A stretch of 64,000 bases of DNA, taken from Methylobacter sp. S3L5C (GTDB lineage: Bacteria; Pseudomonadota; Gammaproteobacteria; Methylococcales; Methylomonadaceae). Position 1 is the stretch's first letter; each line of letters opens with the position of its first letter. The stretch spans positions 310,001 to 374,000 of the forward strand of contig NZ_CP076024.1 of the NCBI RefSeq assembly GCF_022788635.1. The letters are read 5' to 3'. The notes below the pieces were generated by a model. It made no database searches and was not told where the DNA came from. It was given only the letters and a program-made list of their open reading frames with translations. A program made the translations under genes and the position numbers. This document shows positions 1 through 8,904 of the stretch, piece after piece.

Positions 1-867
1 GAACAGCTTGATACGAGTAGCCTTTATAGCGTTAAAAGCCAGAACACCTATCATCCCAAGCTTATCGTTGCGATTCTGATATTTGCCTATTGCCAAGGGG
101 TTTTCAGCTCCCAGAAAATCGAAAAACGCTGCCATGAAGATTTATCCTTCATGTTTATCGCGCAAATGAACTGTCCTAATTTTGGAGTACTCAGCGATTT
201 TAGAAAAAATCATGGCAATTTTTTTCAGGATTGTTTTAAGCAAACCGTCAAACTGGCAATGGAGTTGAAGCTGGCTTCCTTAGGCCATATCAGCCTTGAC
301 GGCTCCAGGTTTAAGGCTGATACGTCTAAATACAAAGCAATGAGTTATGGACGTTTAAAAGCAAAGGAGCAAACGTTGTGTGCTGAGATTGATGACTTGA
401 TTAAGAAAGCCAGTCGTTGTGTCCAAGATGAAGACAAGGCTTATAAAGATAAAATCGGCATGTGATCCCCGAAGATTTGAAATTCAATCAAGACCAGCTG
501 GCTAAAATAAAAGCGGCCAAGCAAGCCCTTGATGAGCGCAAAGAACAGCTTAATTCAGGTAAGGATATTGACGATAAAAAGCAGATTAGCTTTGCCGATA
601 CTGAGGCTCGCATTATGGGGAAGAAAGGTGGCAGCTTTTATTATGCCTACAATACCCGGATTAGCGTTGATGCTGATCTGCAAATTATTGTGGCTCAGCA
701 TGTCAGTCAAAACGCCAACGACAAACAGGAACTTGAACCAGCCCTAAAAGCAATACAGGACACGGCGGGGCGATTACCTGAGCAACTGAGCGCTGACAAT
801 GGCTATTTTCCTGGCGATAATCTACAAGCACTGGAACAGAGCGGTATTGATGCTTATCTTGCCATAG
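1..867 (+). pseudogene. IS1182-family transposase, 5' part (truncated by window edge, frameshifted, interrupted)
   Basis: The frame is open from base 1, so the gene begins upstream of the window. The N-terminal part resembles the IS1182 (DUF772) transposases, with the first acidic residue in ISLDGSRFKAD (about 286-318). A stop at 463-465 is bypassed if one base is restored just before the ATG near 460; reading then continues in another frame from about 462 through LSADNGY, which carries the second acidic residue. At 868 the gene is cut by a second insertion sequence and resumes in the compatible frame at 2286. It is non-functional: at least one frameshift plus a 1.4-kb insertion. The family assignment rests on motif layout only. 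Confidence 0.8.
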
Positions 868-880
868 CAATACTTCGGAC
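868..880 (+). repeat. Left terminal inverted repeat of the inner IS
   Basis: CAATACTTCGGAC, perfectly complementary to 2273-2285. The 6-bp target duplication CCATAG lies immediately outside, at 862-867. Confidence 0.88.
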
Positions 881-971
881 AGTTTTGATTTGATTAAAAA
901 ATAGTCTGGAAGCCTTCAGTATGTGAAGTTGTAATCAACGACGATAACAACTCAACACGCCAAAAGCCTCC

Positions 972-2269
972 ATGAACTTAATAGAACCCATTTTTCAGCA
1001 AATGTCCAGTGTAGCAAAACCGCAGCGTAAGTTTATGTTCATCTTGCTAACAACCCTGACTTATCTGCCGGGACGGGTAAATTTCCGAAACCTTGGCCGT
1101 TATAGTGCTCTGAATGAAAAAACCTTTTCGAGATGGTTTCGTCGCTCGTTCGATTTTGTTACCTTCAATTTGTTGAGCTTGAAGGATTTAACGGATAAGG
1201 GTGAATGGGTAGCAGCAATTGATGCCAGCTTTTTACCTAAAAGCGGTCGTAGCAGTTACGGCCTGGACTGGTTTTGGAACGGTTCACAGGGACAAGCGGA
1301 ACGCGGACTGGAAATTTCACTGCTGGCTTTGGTGGATGTAACACACAATACAGCCTATACGCTGTCAGCTTATCAAACGCCCGCTTTTCCCAAAGCACCG
1401 AAGGTACCTGAAGTCGTCAAAGAGTCGACCGTAAATAGCGAAACCAAGGTTGTTCAAGATGTCGAGAAGACACCGAAGAGCAAAGCCGAGAAAACGCCCA
1501 AAGAAACCCGGATCACCCGGGTAGATAGCTACCTTGATCACGTCAAACGCGAGACCAAGGGACTGTTAGGGAAAATCCGTTATCTGGTCGCTGACACCTT
1601 TTCGCCAAGACCAAGTTTATTAATGGCGTGGTGGAAAATGGCCTGTACGTGGCCAGTAAGTTACGGAATGATGCCGATCTGCGCTGGTTATATACCGGTG
1701 AACAAAAAGCCAAGGGTCGACCTCGCATGTTTGCAGGCAAAGTTTGTTTCGATGATTTGTCACGCTTTGAACTGGCCGGAGAAATCGATGGCCAGCACGT
1801 CTATACCGCTATCGTCAATTCGCCAACGTTCAAACGTAATCTGCGGATTGTCTATATCGTGCGAGAAGAAAAAGGTAAAACCTATACGGCATTATTATTT
1901 TGCACTGACACTGACTGTGCGGCGCTGGACATCCTGCGCTATTACAAAGCAAGATTTCAGATTGAGTTCGTGTTTCGCGATGCCAAGCAATACACTGGAC
2001 TATGCGATTGCCAAGCGACTTCCGAAGCAAAGTTGGGCTTTCATTTCAATGCTTCACTGACAGCACTGAATTTGCTGCGTCTGGAAGACCGGCAACAGGC
2101 CGTGGAAGGTGCCGGCCGCAACGTCATTTCCATCGCCAGTTGGAAGACCCGTAAATTCAATGCCCATTTATTGGAAAAGTTTTCTTGCCACTTAGGGTTG
2201 GACTTTACTGCCATAAAATCCAGCCAAGGCTTTGCAGCCCTCTGTAACTATGGGGCTATCGCCGCGTAA
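972..2269 (+). pseudogene. IS4-superfamily transposase of the inner IS, single-base frameshift
   Basis: The N-terminal frame runs from ATG 972 and carries the first catalytic Asp in AAIDASFLPKSG and the second in LVADTF. Right after the second Asp, at the T-run 1599-1602, homology jumps to the frame that continues to the stop at 2269. Adding one T would give a continuous protein of about 432 residues. The C-terminal part contains YKARFQIEFVFRDAKQ, the Y-x2-R-x3-E-x6-K motif with the catalytic Glu. The gene is probably inactivated by a one-base deletion. A sequencing error in the homopolymer or programmed slippage cannot be excluded from one sequence. A Lys/Glu/Thr-rich linker lies between the first and second Asp. 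Confidence 0.82.
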
Positions 2270-2272
2270 ACA

Positions 2273-2285
2273 GTCCGAAGTATTG
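2273..2285 (+). repeat. Right terminal inverted repeat of the inner IS
   Basis: GTCCGAAGTATTG, the exact reverse complement of 868-880. It is followed directly by CCATAG (2286-2291), the second copy of the target duplication. It lies 3 bp after the transposase stop codon. Confidence 0.88.
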
Positions 2286-2812
2286 CCATAGATAAAGGGG
2301 AAAAGACCCACAAAATACCGTTGGCTAGTTCGGATCGCAAATTGGTCAAAGCCGACTTCGACTACCAGGAAGCCGATAACACCTTTACCTATCCTGAAGG
2401 ACAAATTTTAACCATGAAACGCGAAAGCCAAGACGGCAGCCGTGTCTATCAAGACTCATCAAAAGTCTGTGCCGCTTGCCCTCTGCACAGTCGCTGCTGC
2501 CAATCAGTTATAAGGGAAGCTCGAATGATCAGCAGCGATAATAAAGAACCACTGCGTCAACAGATGAATGTCAAGATGGAACAACAGTCATCAAAAGACA
2601 TCTACAGCAAACGCAAAGTCATTGTTGAGCCGGTGTTTGGTCAAATTAAGAATAGTGGCTTTCGTGGTTTCAGTGTGCGCGGTAAAGAAAAAGTCGCCGG
2701 TGAATTTTCGCTGGTCTGTGCGGCGCATAATTTCAAAAAAATTGCCAAGGCCATTATTACGGGATTAATCCGTCCAGAATTCAGTAATTACGGTACAAGC
2801 CAAGCGATATAG
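2286..2812 (+). pseudogene. IS1182-family transposase, 3' part
   Basis: This continues the gene interrupted at 867. After in-silico excision the junction reads LAI-DKGEKTHKIPLASSD without a stop. It contains the Cys cluster CAACPLHSRCC and the catalytic Glu region KVIVEPVFGQIK, both usual in the C-terminal half of IS1182 transposases. It ends at a stop at 2810-2812. The outer element's right terminal repeat was not identified because its left end lies outside the window. Confidence 0.8.
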
Positions 2813-3392
2813 ATAAAAATGTGCCAAATAAGGTCGTTATGAGGCCATAATAACGGCAAGATCGAAAAATCCAGGTTAATACTGGAATTTTTTTATATCC
2901 ATCGGAAGCTATTGCTTCGAATGTCACCATTCTCGGACAGCATCCCAGGACCACCAATATCGGCATGTAATGGATCGGTAGAACCTTCATGCCACGAGTT
3001 AAATTTCCAGACAGTCTTTAAGCGACGTTACTGAAACAAATATGGAATTACTACAGTCGACCATTGAGTGGGGTAGCTCCGGCAACGGTGGCAATATCAA
3101 TTACACGCAGGCTTTTGCCTATTAGCTCAATCAATTGGCAAGTACTTTTTTGAGTGATAATGATCCGTAAAAGGACAAATTAATAACATTAATCTCTCAC
3201 TTAAAAATCAGACACCGATGGCTAAGATGAAACCCACAACTATTTTTTGACTAAGCCACTAGCCTCTTGGCAAAACAGCCGAGCACTCAGTCAAGCTTAA
3301 TTTGTCGGATTTTATATCAGCAATTTTTGGTTTTTAGTGCTAATTTTAGCCTACATATTAACGCTGACTGGGTATTAGGACACACTTCAATT
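2813..3392. other. Non-coding stretch with a possible degraded gene remnant
   Basis: This 580-bp region lies between the IS scar and fliT. No intact gene is visible. A plus-strand frame from about 3021 reads SDVTETNMELLQSTIEWGSS and continues GNGGNINYTQAFAY before an in-frame TAG (3123-3125). It then continues LNQLASTFLSDNDP to a TAA (3168-3170). The protein-like composition with two stops suggests a decayed coding fragment of unknown origin. It may instead be chance. Confidence 0.3.
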
Positions 3393-3731
3393 ATGCTAAA
3401 TAACATACAAACCATCACAGTTTACGAACATGTGCGAACCATTACCGGGCAAATGCTTGAAGCTGCACATATCCGTGACTGGGAACAAATGACTCTACTG
3501 GAATCACGCTGCACTCAATATGTTAACATTCTTAAAACAGAAGGATCTGCAGAACCCCTCAGTGGCGACTTACGCAAGAAAAAAGTACAACTTATTCAGG
3601 ATATTATGAAAAATGATCGAGCGATACGCGACATTACTCACCCTTGGATGAATGAACTGTCAACGCTGATTAATACCATGGGCACCCAGCACAAGCCTGA
3701 GTTTTCCTGCGCGGCCAACGATAACTTCTAA
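3393..3731 (+). CDS. fliT: FliT-like flagellar chaperone
   Basis: This is a small, mostly helical, acidic and basic protein of 112 residues starting MLNNIQTITVYEHV, with a LESRCTQYV segment. It has the size and pattern of FliT family proteins, which act in the cytosol as export chaperones for the filament-cap protein FliD and, in some species, as regulators of flagellar genes. The frame is open upstream to 3267, but ATG 3393 fits the family N-terminus better. It sits directly before two other flagellar export genes (5-bp gap to the FliK-like gene), which supports the call. Sequence conservation in this family is low, so the name rests partly on context. Confidence 0.65.
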   Translation: MLNNIQTITVYEHVRTITGQMLEAAHIRDWEQMTLLESRCTQYVNILKTEGSAEPLSGDLRKKKVQLIQDIMKNDRAIRDITHPWMNELSTLINTMGTQHKPEFSCAANDNF

Positions 3732-3736
3732 TAACC

Positions 3737-4726
3737 ATGCTGCCACCCAAAGTTGACTTGGCCAGTAATTCACCTATCTCGGCAGTCAGTTCTTTAAGGC
3801 CACCAGAAACTATAGCCGACCCGCGTCAAGACGGTATTTTTAAACTAGATCAGATCGCTATTGGAAAAACCTTGCAAGGACAAGTGCTGGCGAAATTAAC
3901 CGATGGCAACTCCCTGATAAGAATACAAAATAATACTCAACAATCTGCACCGAATACTGACATAAAAATGCTTTTACCCAAGGGCTTTCAGATAGGTGAC
4001 GCAGTACAATTAACGGTACTGTCGAGTGGACAACGACCAACCTTTACGGTGAGTTTGCTAACATCCGCAGATACCGTTACATTAAGTAATGCCGCTCAAT
4101 TAATTGACAAGGCGCTTAATAACAACCGGCAGGACGAGCAAAACGCACCCCGGATAACAGGGGCATCCCCATTGCTTGATTCAGTCAATACAGACCCGAC
4201 TGCAATGGCAGCGCAACTACACAAATCGGTTGACAATAGTGGTGTGTTTTACGAAGCCCATTTACGTCAATGGGCTGAGGGCAAGCGTAATTTAGCGCAG
4301 ATTCATCAAGAACCACAAAATCTTCCTGACCCGGAAAAAACTACCACCAGCATTACTGATCAACCGACTCATTGGCTATCTTTTCAACTCGATACTCTTG
4401 AGAACCGGCGATTTGCCTGGCAGGGCGAACTGTGGCCGGGCCAATCATTCCAATGGGAAATAAGTAAAGATCCCGACCACCAAGCTGCGATTCCGGAAAC
4501 CAATCAAGATCCAATATGGCAAACTGTAGTACGTTTTCAACTGGCCAATCTGGGACAAATTAATGCGACCATTCGTCTCCAAGGAGAGCATGTGCAAGTT
4601 CAAGTCAATGTGCAAAATCAAGCGACCACAGACTCACTAAAGAACGCAATTGGGCAACTAATATTAGCTCTAGCAGCGTCAGGCACCGCTTTGGATAATA
4701 TCACCATACAAGACCATGAAGCCTAA
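3737..4726 (+). CDS. FliK-like protein with C-terminal hook-length-control domain
   Basis: The protein has 329 residues. The first 200 are polar, Gln/Thr/Asn-rich and poorly conserved. Residues 205-325 form a compact domain (WLSFQLDTLENRRFAWQGEL, then VRFQLANLGQINATIRLQG and VQVQVNVQN) like the FliK C-terminal Flg_hook domain, which contacts FlhB. A second, more typical fliK lies at 10769-12193, so this is a paralog. It overlaps the FlhB-like gene by 11 bp. The pairing resembles the FliK-like/FlhB-C-like gene pair ylqG-ylqH of Bacillus. It may modulate export specificity; the precise role is not known. Confidence 0.72.
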   Translation: MLPPKVDLASNSPISAVSSLRPPETIADPRQDGIFKLDQIAIGKTLQGQVLAKLTDGNSLIRIQNNTQQSAPNTDIKMLLPKGFQIGDAVQLTVLSSGQRPTFTVSLLTSADTVTLSNAAQLIDKALNNNRQDEQNAPRITGASPLLDSVNTDPTAMAAQLHKSVDNSGVFYEAHLRQWAEGKRNLAQIHQEPQNLPDPEKTTTSITDQPTHWLSFQLDTLENRRFAWQGELWPGQSFQWEISKDPDHQAAIPETNQDPIWQTVVRFQLANLGQINATIRLQGEHVQVQVNVQNQATTDSLKNAIGQLILALAASGTALDNITIQDHEA

Positions 4727-5003
4727 TAAGCCCAAATCGTTGCGGAATGCAGTTGCTCTAACCTACCAACCTGGTGGCGGCGCACCAAAAGTTGTGGCGT
4801 CTGGCAAGGGCATGATTGCAGAGCAAATCATTAATCTCGCCAAAGAAAATGGTGTTCATGTTCATGAATCCCGTGAACTAGTGGCACTATTGATGGATGT
4901 GGAACTTGATCAGGAAATCCCGCCTACCCTTTATAGAGTAGTAGCAGAACTGCTGGCTTGGCTATACAAGATTGAAGCTGCGTTACCGCCGAGTCAAAAA
5001 TAA
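4716..5003 (+). CDS. FlhB C-terminal-domain homolog (FlhX/YlqH type)
   Basis: This 95-residue protein aligns to the cytoplasmic FlhB domain after its autocleavage site: AVALTYQPGGGAPKVVASG, then IAEQIINLAKENGVHVHES, then LDQEIPPTLYRVVAELLAW. The transmembrane part of FlhB and the NPTH cleavage motif are absent; the protein begins just where the cleaved C-terminal fragment would. Such stand-alone copies (FlhX, YlqH) are known, and in some bacteria can replace the cleaved FlhB fragment. It is translationally coupled to the FliK-like gene by an 11-bp overlap. Full-length flhB is not in the window. Confidence 0.85.
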   Translation: MKPNKPKSLRNAVALTYQPGGGAPKVVASGKGMIAEQIINLAKENGVHVHESRELVALLMDVELDQEIPPTLYRVVAELLAWLYKIEAALPPSQK

Positions 5004-5096
5004 GTTTGCGTATTTTCTGTTAAAAAATTAACACAACTTGTTTTATGCTGATATATTAACTGGTGTTATTTGGAAATATTCATTTTTGGTATCACT

Positions 5097-5432
5097 TTAA
5101 ACCTGCATATTCATGATATCATGATAAGCAGTAACCAGTTTATTGCGAGCTTGTATGGTAGTTTGCATCGCAATACTGGACTTTTGAGAAGCAATCATAA
5201 CGTCCGACAGGTTGACTGAATCATCCCCTAGCGAAAAACGCTCACCGAGCTTTTGGGCATTTTGATGAAGGCCATTAACCTGATCCATTTGTGCCTTAAA
5301 AACTTGACCAAAATCAACACCTCCCTTGGCCTGCCCCTCGATAACCTGGGATCCAGGAGCGTGAACCGTAGCGACAGCCGAACGCATTTGCGCGACCATG
5401 GCGGCAATTTTTCCACTATCGATGGCGATCAT
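5097..5432 (-). CDS. fliE: Flagellar hook-basal body protein FliE
   Basis: The product (111 residues) joins the MS ring to the rod. The C-terminal half shows the FliE pattern: VDFGQVFKAQMDQVNGL, LSDVMIASQKSSIAMQTT and IQARNKLVTAYHDIMNMQV at the very end. The frame stays open to 5606, but ATG 5432 has an AAGGTG ribosome-binding sequence nine bases upstream and gives the normal family length. It is divergent from fliF, with 215 bp between them that should hold both promoters. In many gammaproteobacteria fliE precedes fliF on the same strand, so this inversion is a mild peculiarity. Confidence 0.93.
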   Translation of the reverse strand: MIAIDSGKIAAMVAQMRSAVATVHAPGSQVIEGQAKGGVDFGQVFKAQMDQVNGLHQNAQKLGERFSLGDDSVNLSDVMIASQKSSIAMQTTIQARNKLVTAYHDIMNMQV

Positions 5433-5647
5433 TTCAGCACCTTTTAATAAGTTCATAAAATAATAATATATCATGCCTATATTACATCGACAAATTGATA
5501 AGCGATGACTTTTCCGCCTTATTCCAGAAAACAGATACCAGCACAGGCCTGATAATGATACAGCGCACCACAAACTTTTCTCAACAATAATGTCCTTATC
5601 TGTCAACTATTTTTCCCCGAACTCCCTTACTCCAAGGTCTTTTATCT

Positions 5648-7252
5648 GTGGCAGCTGAAGGACAAAATAACGCATTCAACCTCTTTTTACAAAGCCCCTT
5701 TGGGAAAAATCTGGCACTGGGAGCGGGCATTGCCTTAGTGATGGGTATTATGGGGGCGGTATGGATGTGGGGGCAAAAACCTGATTATCGGGTGCTACTG
5801 TCAAACTATTCTGACCGCGACGGCGGCGCAATCATTGATGCCTTGCAACAAATGAATATCCCTTACCAATATGCAGAAGGCGGTGGAGCCATTCTTGTGC
5901 CGGCAGAGCGGGTACATGATGCCCGACTTAAACTGGCAACTCAAGGTCTACCCAAGGGCGGCACAGTGGGCTTTGAGTTAATGGAAAATCAGAAGCTCGG
6001 AGTATCTCAATTCCTTGAACAGATAAATTTTCAACGAGCTCTGGAAGGAGAATTGGCACGCTCCATCAATTCCATCGCCAGCATTCAGACATCTCGCGTC
6101 CATCTGGCAATACCCAAACCAACGGTATTCGTGCGTGAAAAGCAACTACCAACTGCCTCTGTACTCCTTAATTTATATCAGGGCCGCTCCCTGGACAAAC
6201 AACAAGTTAATGCCATCATGCATCTGGTTTCCAGTAGCGTGCCTGAACTGACAACAAATAACGTTACCATAGTGGATCAAAATGGCGCCTTATTGTCCTC
6301 TCTCGACAACCCTGGCGATAATAACCAGCTTGATCCCAATCAGTTAAAATATGTAAAGGAACTGCAAGATGGTATTGTTCGGCGCATCGAATCGATTTTG
6401 ACACCGATGGTGGGAGCAGGCAATATACGCGCAGAAGCATCAGCGGACGTAGATTTCTCACGTAGCGAGCAAGCCGCAGAAACCTATAAGCCAAACGGTA
6501 CGGCAGAAAATTCTTCAAAGCGTAGCGAACAGTCCAACGAATCCAGTAACAGCGATACCGATAAGGCCGGAGGTATACCCGGAGCCAGTTCCAACCAACC
6601 AGGACAAGCAGTAACTCCACCAGCCCCAAATACGCCAGCCCCAACCAAGGCAGCAACAGCCCCCGTAAATACCCAAAAAGAAAGCACCATTAATTACGAG
6701 ATCGACAAAACTATCCGCTACGACCAACACCCGATGGGCAACATCAAGCGCTTGAGCGTGGCGGTACTGGTCAACAACAAAACTGAAACAGATGAAAAAG
6801 GCAAATCGATAGTAAAACAACTTACCGATGCCGAAAAGGAACAAATTACCGGATTAGTCAGAGAAGCCATGGGCTTTAGCAAAGATCGTGGCGATTCGCT
6901 CAACGTAGTCAACACTGCATTTACCTTAACGCCTCAAGAAATCTTGCCTGAGCAGCCCTTCTGGAAACAGTTTGCTACTCTGGACATGGCTAAAACGGCA
7001 GGCCAATACCTGATTTCCGGCCTGATTATCTTGTACCTGTTTTTTGCAGTTTTACGCCCCATGATCAGACGCTTATCGACACCACTGGTCGTGCCAGCAT
7101 CCAACATAGAGCCAGACTCTACAGCAAACAAAGCAAATTCCATCACAACAGCTAATCAGGAGGATTATTTGCAGACCGCAAAAAAAATGGCTACCGAAGA
7201 TCCTCAGATGGTAGCCAACATCGTAAAAAACTGGGTTCGCGAAAATGAATGA
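5648..7252 (+). CDS. fliF: Flagellar MS-ring protein FliF
   Basis: This 534-residue protein forms the inner-membrane MS ring. A first membrane segment lies at about residues 17-40. The periplasmic YscJ/FliF domain follows (PDYRVLLSNYSDRDGGAII, SRVHLAIPKPTVFVREK). A low-complexity Ser/Asn/Pro/Ala linker spans about 280-340, a second membrane segment about 453-475, and the acidic C-terminal FliG-binding tail includes EDPQMVANIVKNWVRENE. The start is GTG at 5648. The gene overlaps fliG by 8 bp and opens the long fliF-fliR cluster. Confidence 0.96.
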   Translation: MAAEGQNNAFNLFLQSPFGKNLALGAGIALVMGIMGAVWMWGQKPDYRVLLSNYSDRDGGAIIDALQQMNIPYQYAEGGGAILVPAERVHDARLKLATQGLPKGGTVGFELMENQKLGVSQFLEQINFQRALEGELARSINSIASIQTSRVHLAIPKPTVFVREKQLPTASVLLNLYQGRSLDKQQVNAIMHLVSSSVPELTTNNVTIVDQNGALLSSLDNPGDNNQLDPNQLKYVKELQDGIVRRIESILTPMVGAGNIRAEASADVDFSRSEQAAETYKPNGTAENSSKRSEQSNESSNSDTDKAGGIPGASSNQPGQAVTPPAPNTPAPTKAATAPVNTQKESTINYEIDKTIRYDQHPMGNIKRLSVAVLVNNKTETDEKGKSIVKQLTDAEKEQITGLVREAMGFSKDRGDSLNVVNTAFTLTPQEILPEQPFWKQFATLDMAKTAGQYLISGLIILYLFFAVLRPMIRRLSTPLVVPASNIEPDSTANKANSITTANQEDYLQTAKKMATEDPQMVANIVKNWVRENE

Positions 7253-8237
7253 GGTTGGTGTTAATAAAGCAGCCATCCTGATGCTTGCCTTAGGACAAGA
7301 CGAAGCTGCAGAGGTAATGAAATTTCTTGAGCCGCGCGAAGTGCATAAACTTGGCATAGCGATGTCAGCCATGAAATCAGTTTCCAATGAATCACTGGAA
7401 ACCGTACTTAATGACTTCCGTCTGGAGACAGAAAATAGCAACTCTTTAGGTGTTGACTCAGACGACTACATCCGTAATGTATTAACAAAGGCACTGGGTG
7501 ATGTCAAAGCAGGCTCATTGCTTAACCGAATTCTGGTAAAAAAAGAAACTGGTGGCTTTGAAAGCTTAAAGTGGATGGATGGAAAAGCGGTTGCCGAACT
7601 GATACACCTCGAACATCCACAAATAATTGCCACCATCCTGCTCCAACTTGAGCCCTACCACGCCAGTGATATAATAACCGAACTAGGAGAACGAACCCGC
7701 AACGAGGTTATACTTCGTATCGCAACGATGGATGGTGTACAACCGGCTGCGCTCCTTGAACTAAACGATGTTCTGACTACATTACTAAACGGCAATGAAA
7801 ACAACACCAATAAACCCCTGGGCGGTATCCGAGCTACGGCCGCAATCATGAACTTTATGAATGCTGACATCGAAACCTCAATCATGTCTAAATTAAAGGA
7901 CTTTAACACCGAAATTGCCCAGCAGGTCACGGATGAAATGTTTGTCTTTGATAACATAACCGATATTGAAGATCGCCATATCCAAACTGTATTACGCTTC
8001 GTACAATCAGAGTCTTTAATTATTGCACTTAAAGGTGCCAAGAATGAAGTAAAGGAAAAAATCCTTAAGAATATGTCACAACGCGCAGCCGAAATGATGC
8101 GCGAAGATCTGGATGTAAAAGGGCCGGTACGTTTATCAGAAGTTGAGAAACAGCAAAAAGAAATCCTGCAAATTATACGTCGACTGTCTGACGAGGGGCA
8201 GATCGCCTTAAGCAAAGGAAATGATGCCTATGTCTAA
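7245..8237 (+). CDS. fliG: Flagellar motor switch protein FliG
   Basis: This is the cytoplasmic rotor protein that transmits torque and binds FliF and FliM; 330 residues, the normal length. The N-terminal domain begins NKAAILMLALGQDEAAEVMK. The middle-domain EHPQ motif is at residues 123-126 (LEHPQIIATILLQLEP). The C-terminal torque helix region carries the usual charged residues (MMREDLDVKGPVRLSEVE). It overlaps fliF by 8 bp and fliH slightly, consistent with one transcript. Confidence 0.97.
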   Translation: MNEVGVNKAAILMLALGQDEAAEVMKFLEPREVHKLGIAMSAMKSVSNESLETVLNDFRLETENSNSLGVDSDDYIRNVLTKALGDVKAGSLLNRILVKKETGGFESLKWMDGKAVAELIHLEHPQIIATILLQLEPYHASDIITELGERTRNEVILRIATMDGVQPAALLELNDVLTTLLNGNENNTNKPLGGIRATAAIMNFMNADIETSIMSKLKDFNTEIAQQVTDEMFVFDNITDIEDRHIQTVLRFVQSESLIIALKGAKNEVKEKILKNMSQRAAEMMREDLDVKGPVRLSEVEKQQKEILQIIRRLSDEGQIALSKGNDAYV

Positions 8238-8901
8238 TGATAAATCACCTCAACAGACAGCCTACCAACGCTGGGAACTGGCATCGTTGGACGAAAATGA
8301 AGTCCCTGAAAAAATAGAGCAAAATCTCGACATTGCCAAGCTCACCCAGGAAATGACGGCTGCACGTGACGAAGCTTATCAGATTGGGCTTGAAGAAGGG
8401 CGAGCCATTGGCCTAACTAAAGGTCATGCTCAAGGACTCACCCAAGGCATTGCAGAAGGTCACCAACAGATAGCGGCTATTGGCGAAGTACTCTCGAAAA
8501 TTAATCGGCAATACCAGCAGGAAATTCATCTGGCCCATGAAAGCACCGCTAGTCAACTACTCGAACTGGCGCTGGACATTGCGCAGGCCATGCTAAAAAC
8601 CGCATTACCTGTTCGCCCCGAACTATTATTACCGGTAATCGAACAAGCAGTAAATGCCCTTCCCTCTTTACAGTTGCCCGCAACACTTTATCTGAATCCA
8701 CTGGATACCGATCTGGTTCGAACAGCGCTGGGTGAAGATTTGCAACAGTCCGGCTGGCGACTGTTAACAGATGGAAATATTGAACGTGGTGGCTGCCGCA
8801 TCGAAACCGCTACCAACGAAATTGATGCCACGCTGACAACTCGCTGGCGACGATTGCAACAGTCATTAGGCCAAAATACTGACTGGTTAACCACGCCCTA
8901 A
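8230..8901 (+). CDS. fliH: Flagellar export regulator FliH
   Basis: The product (223 residues) is the peripheral stator of the export ATPase FliI. Residues about 45-80 contain the FliH/YscL-type glycine-repeat helix (GLEEGRAIGLTKGHAQGLTQ, then GIAEGHQQ), which packs like GxxxG. A conserved C-terminal domain with RPELLLPVIEQAV follows. Three ATG codons (8221, 8224, 8230) are possible; 8230 has the best spacing to AAAGGAA. The gene overlaps the fliG stop and ends 3 bp before fliI. Confidence 0.92.
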   Translation: MSNDKSPQQTAYQRWELASLDENEVPEKIEQNLDIAKLTQEMTAARDEAYQIGLEEGRAIGLTKGHAQGLTQGIAEGHQQIAAIGEVLSKINRQYQQEIHLAHESTASQLLELALDIAQAMLKTALPVRPELLLPVIEQAVNALPSLQLPATLYLNPLDTDLVRTALGEDLQQSGWRLLTDGNIERGGCRIETATNEIDATLTTRWRRLQQSLGQNTDWLTTP

Positions 8902-8904
8902 ACC

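Larger units (their letters stand above)
868..2285 (+). mobile_element. Complete IS element (DDE, IS4-superfamily type), 1418 bp, inserted in the IS1182-type gene
   Basis: The ends are 13-bp perfect inverted repeats, CAATACTTCGGAC at 868-880 and its complement at 2273-2285. A 6-bp direct repeat CCATAG (862-867 and 2286-2291) fits a target-site duplication. Removing 868-2291 rejoins the two halves of the interrupted transposase in one frame, which fixes the borders. The single internal gene carries DDE motifs ending in the YxxR-x3-E-x6-K signature of the IS4 superfamily. The exact subgroup was not determined. Confidence 0.88.

Noticed and set aside
5433-5606. Longer fliE start at 5606
   Set aside because: The 58-residue extension has no family match and ATG 5432 has a clear ribosome-binding site.
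5433-5647. Sigma-54 or sigma-28 promoters between fliE and fliF
   Set aside because: No GG-N10-GC pair with good flanks and no TAAA-N15-GCCGATAA match was found on either strand.
6264-6844. Several minus-strand frames within fliF
   Set aside because: They are shadows of the strongly coding plus strand and show no family pattern.
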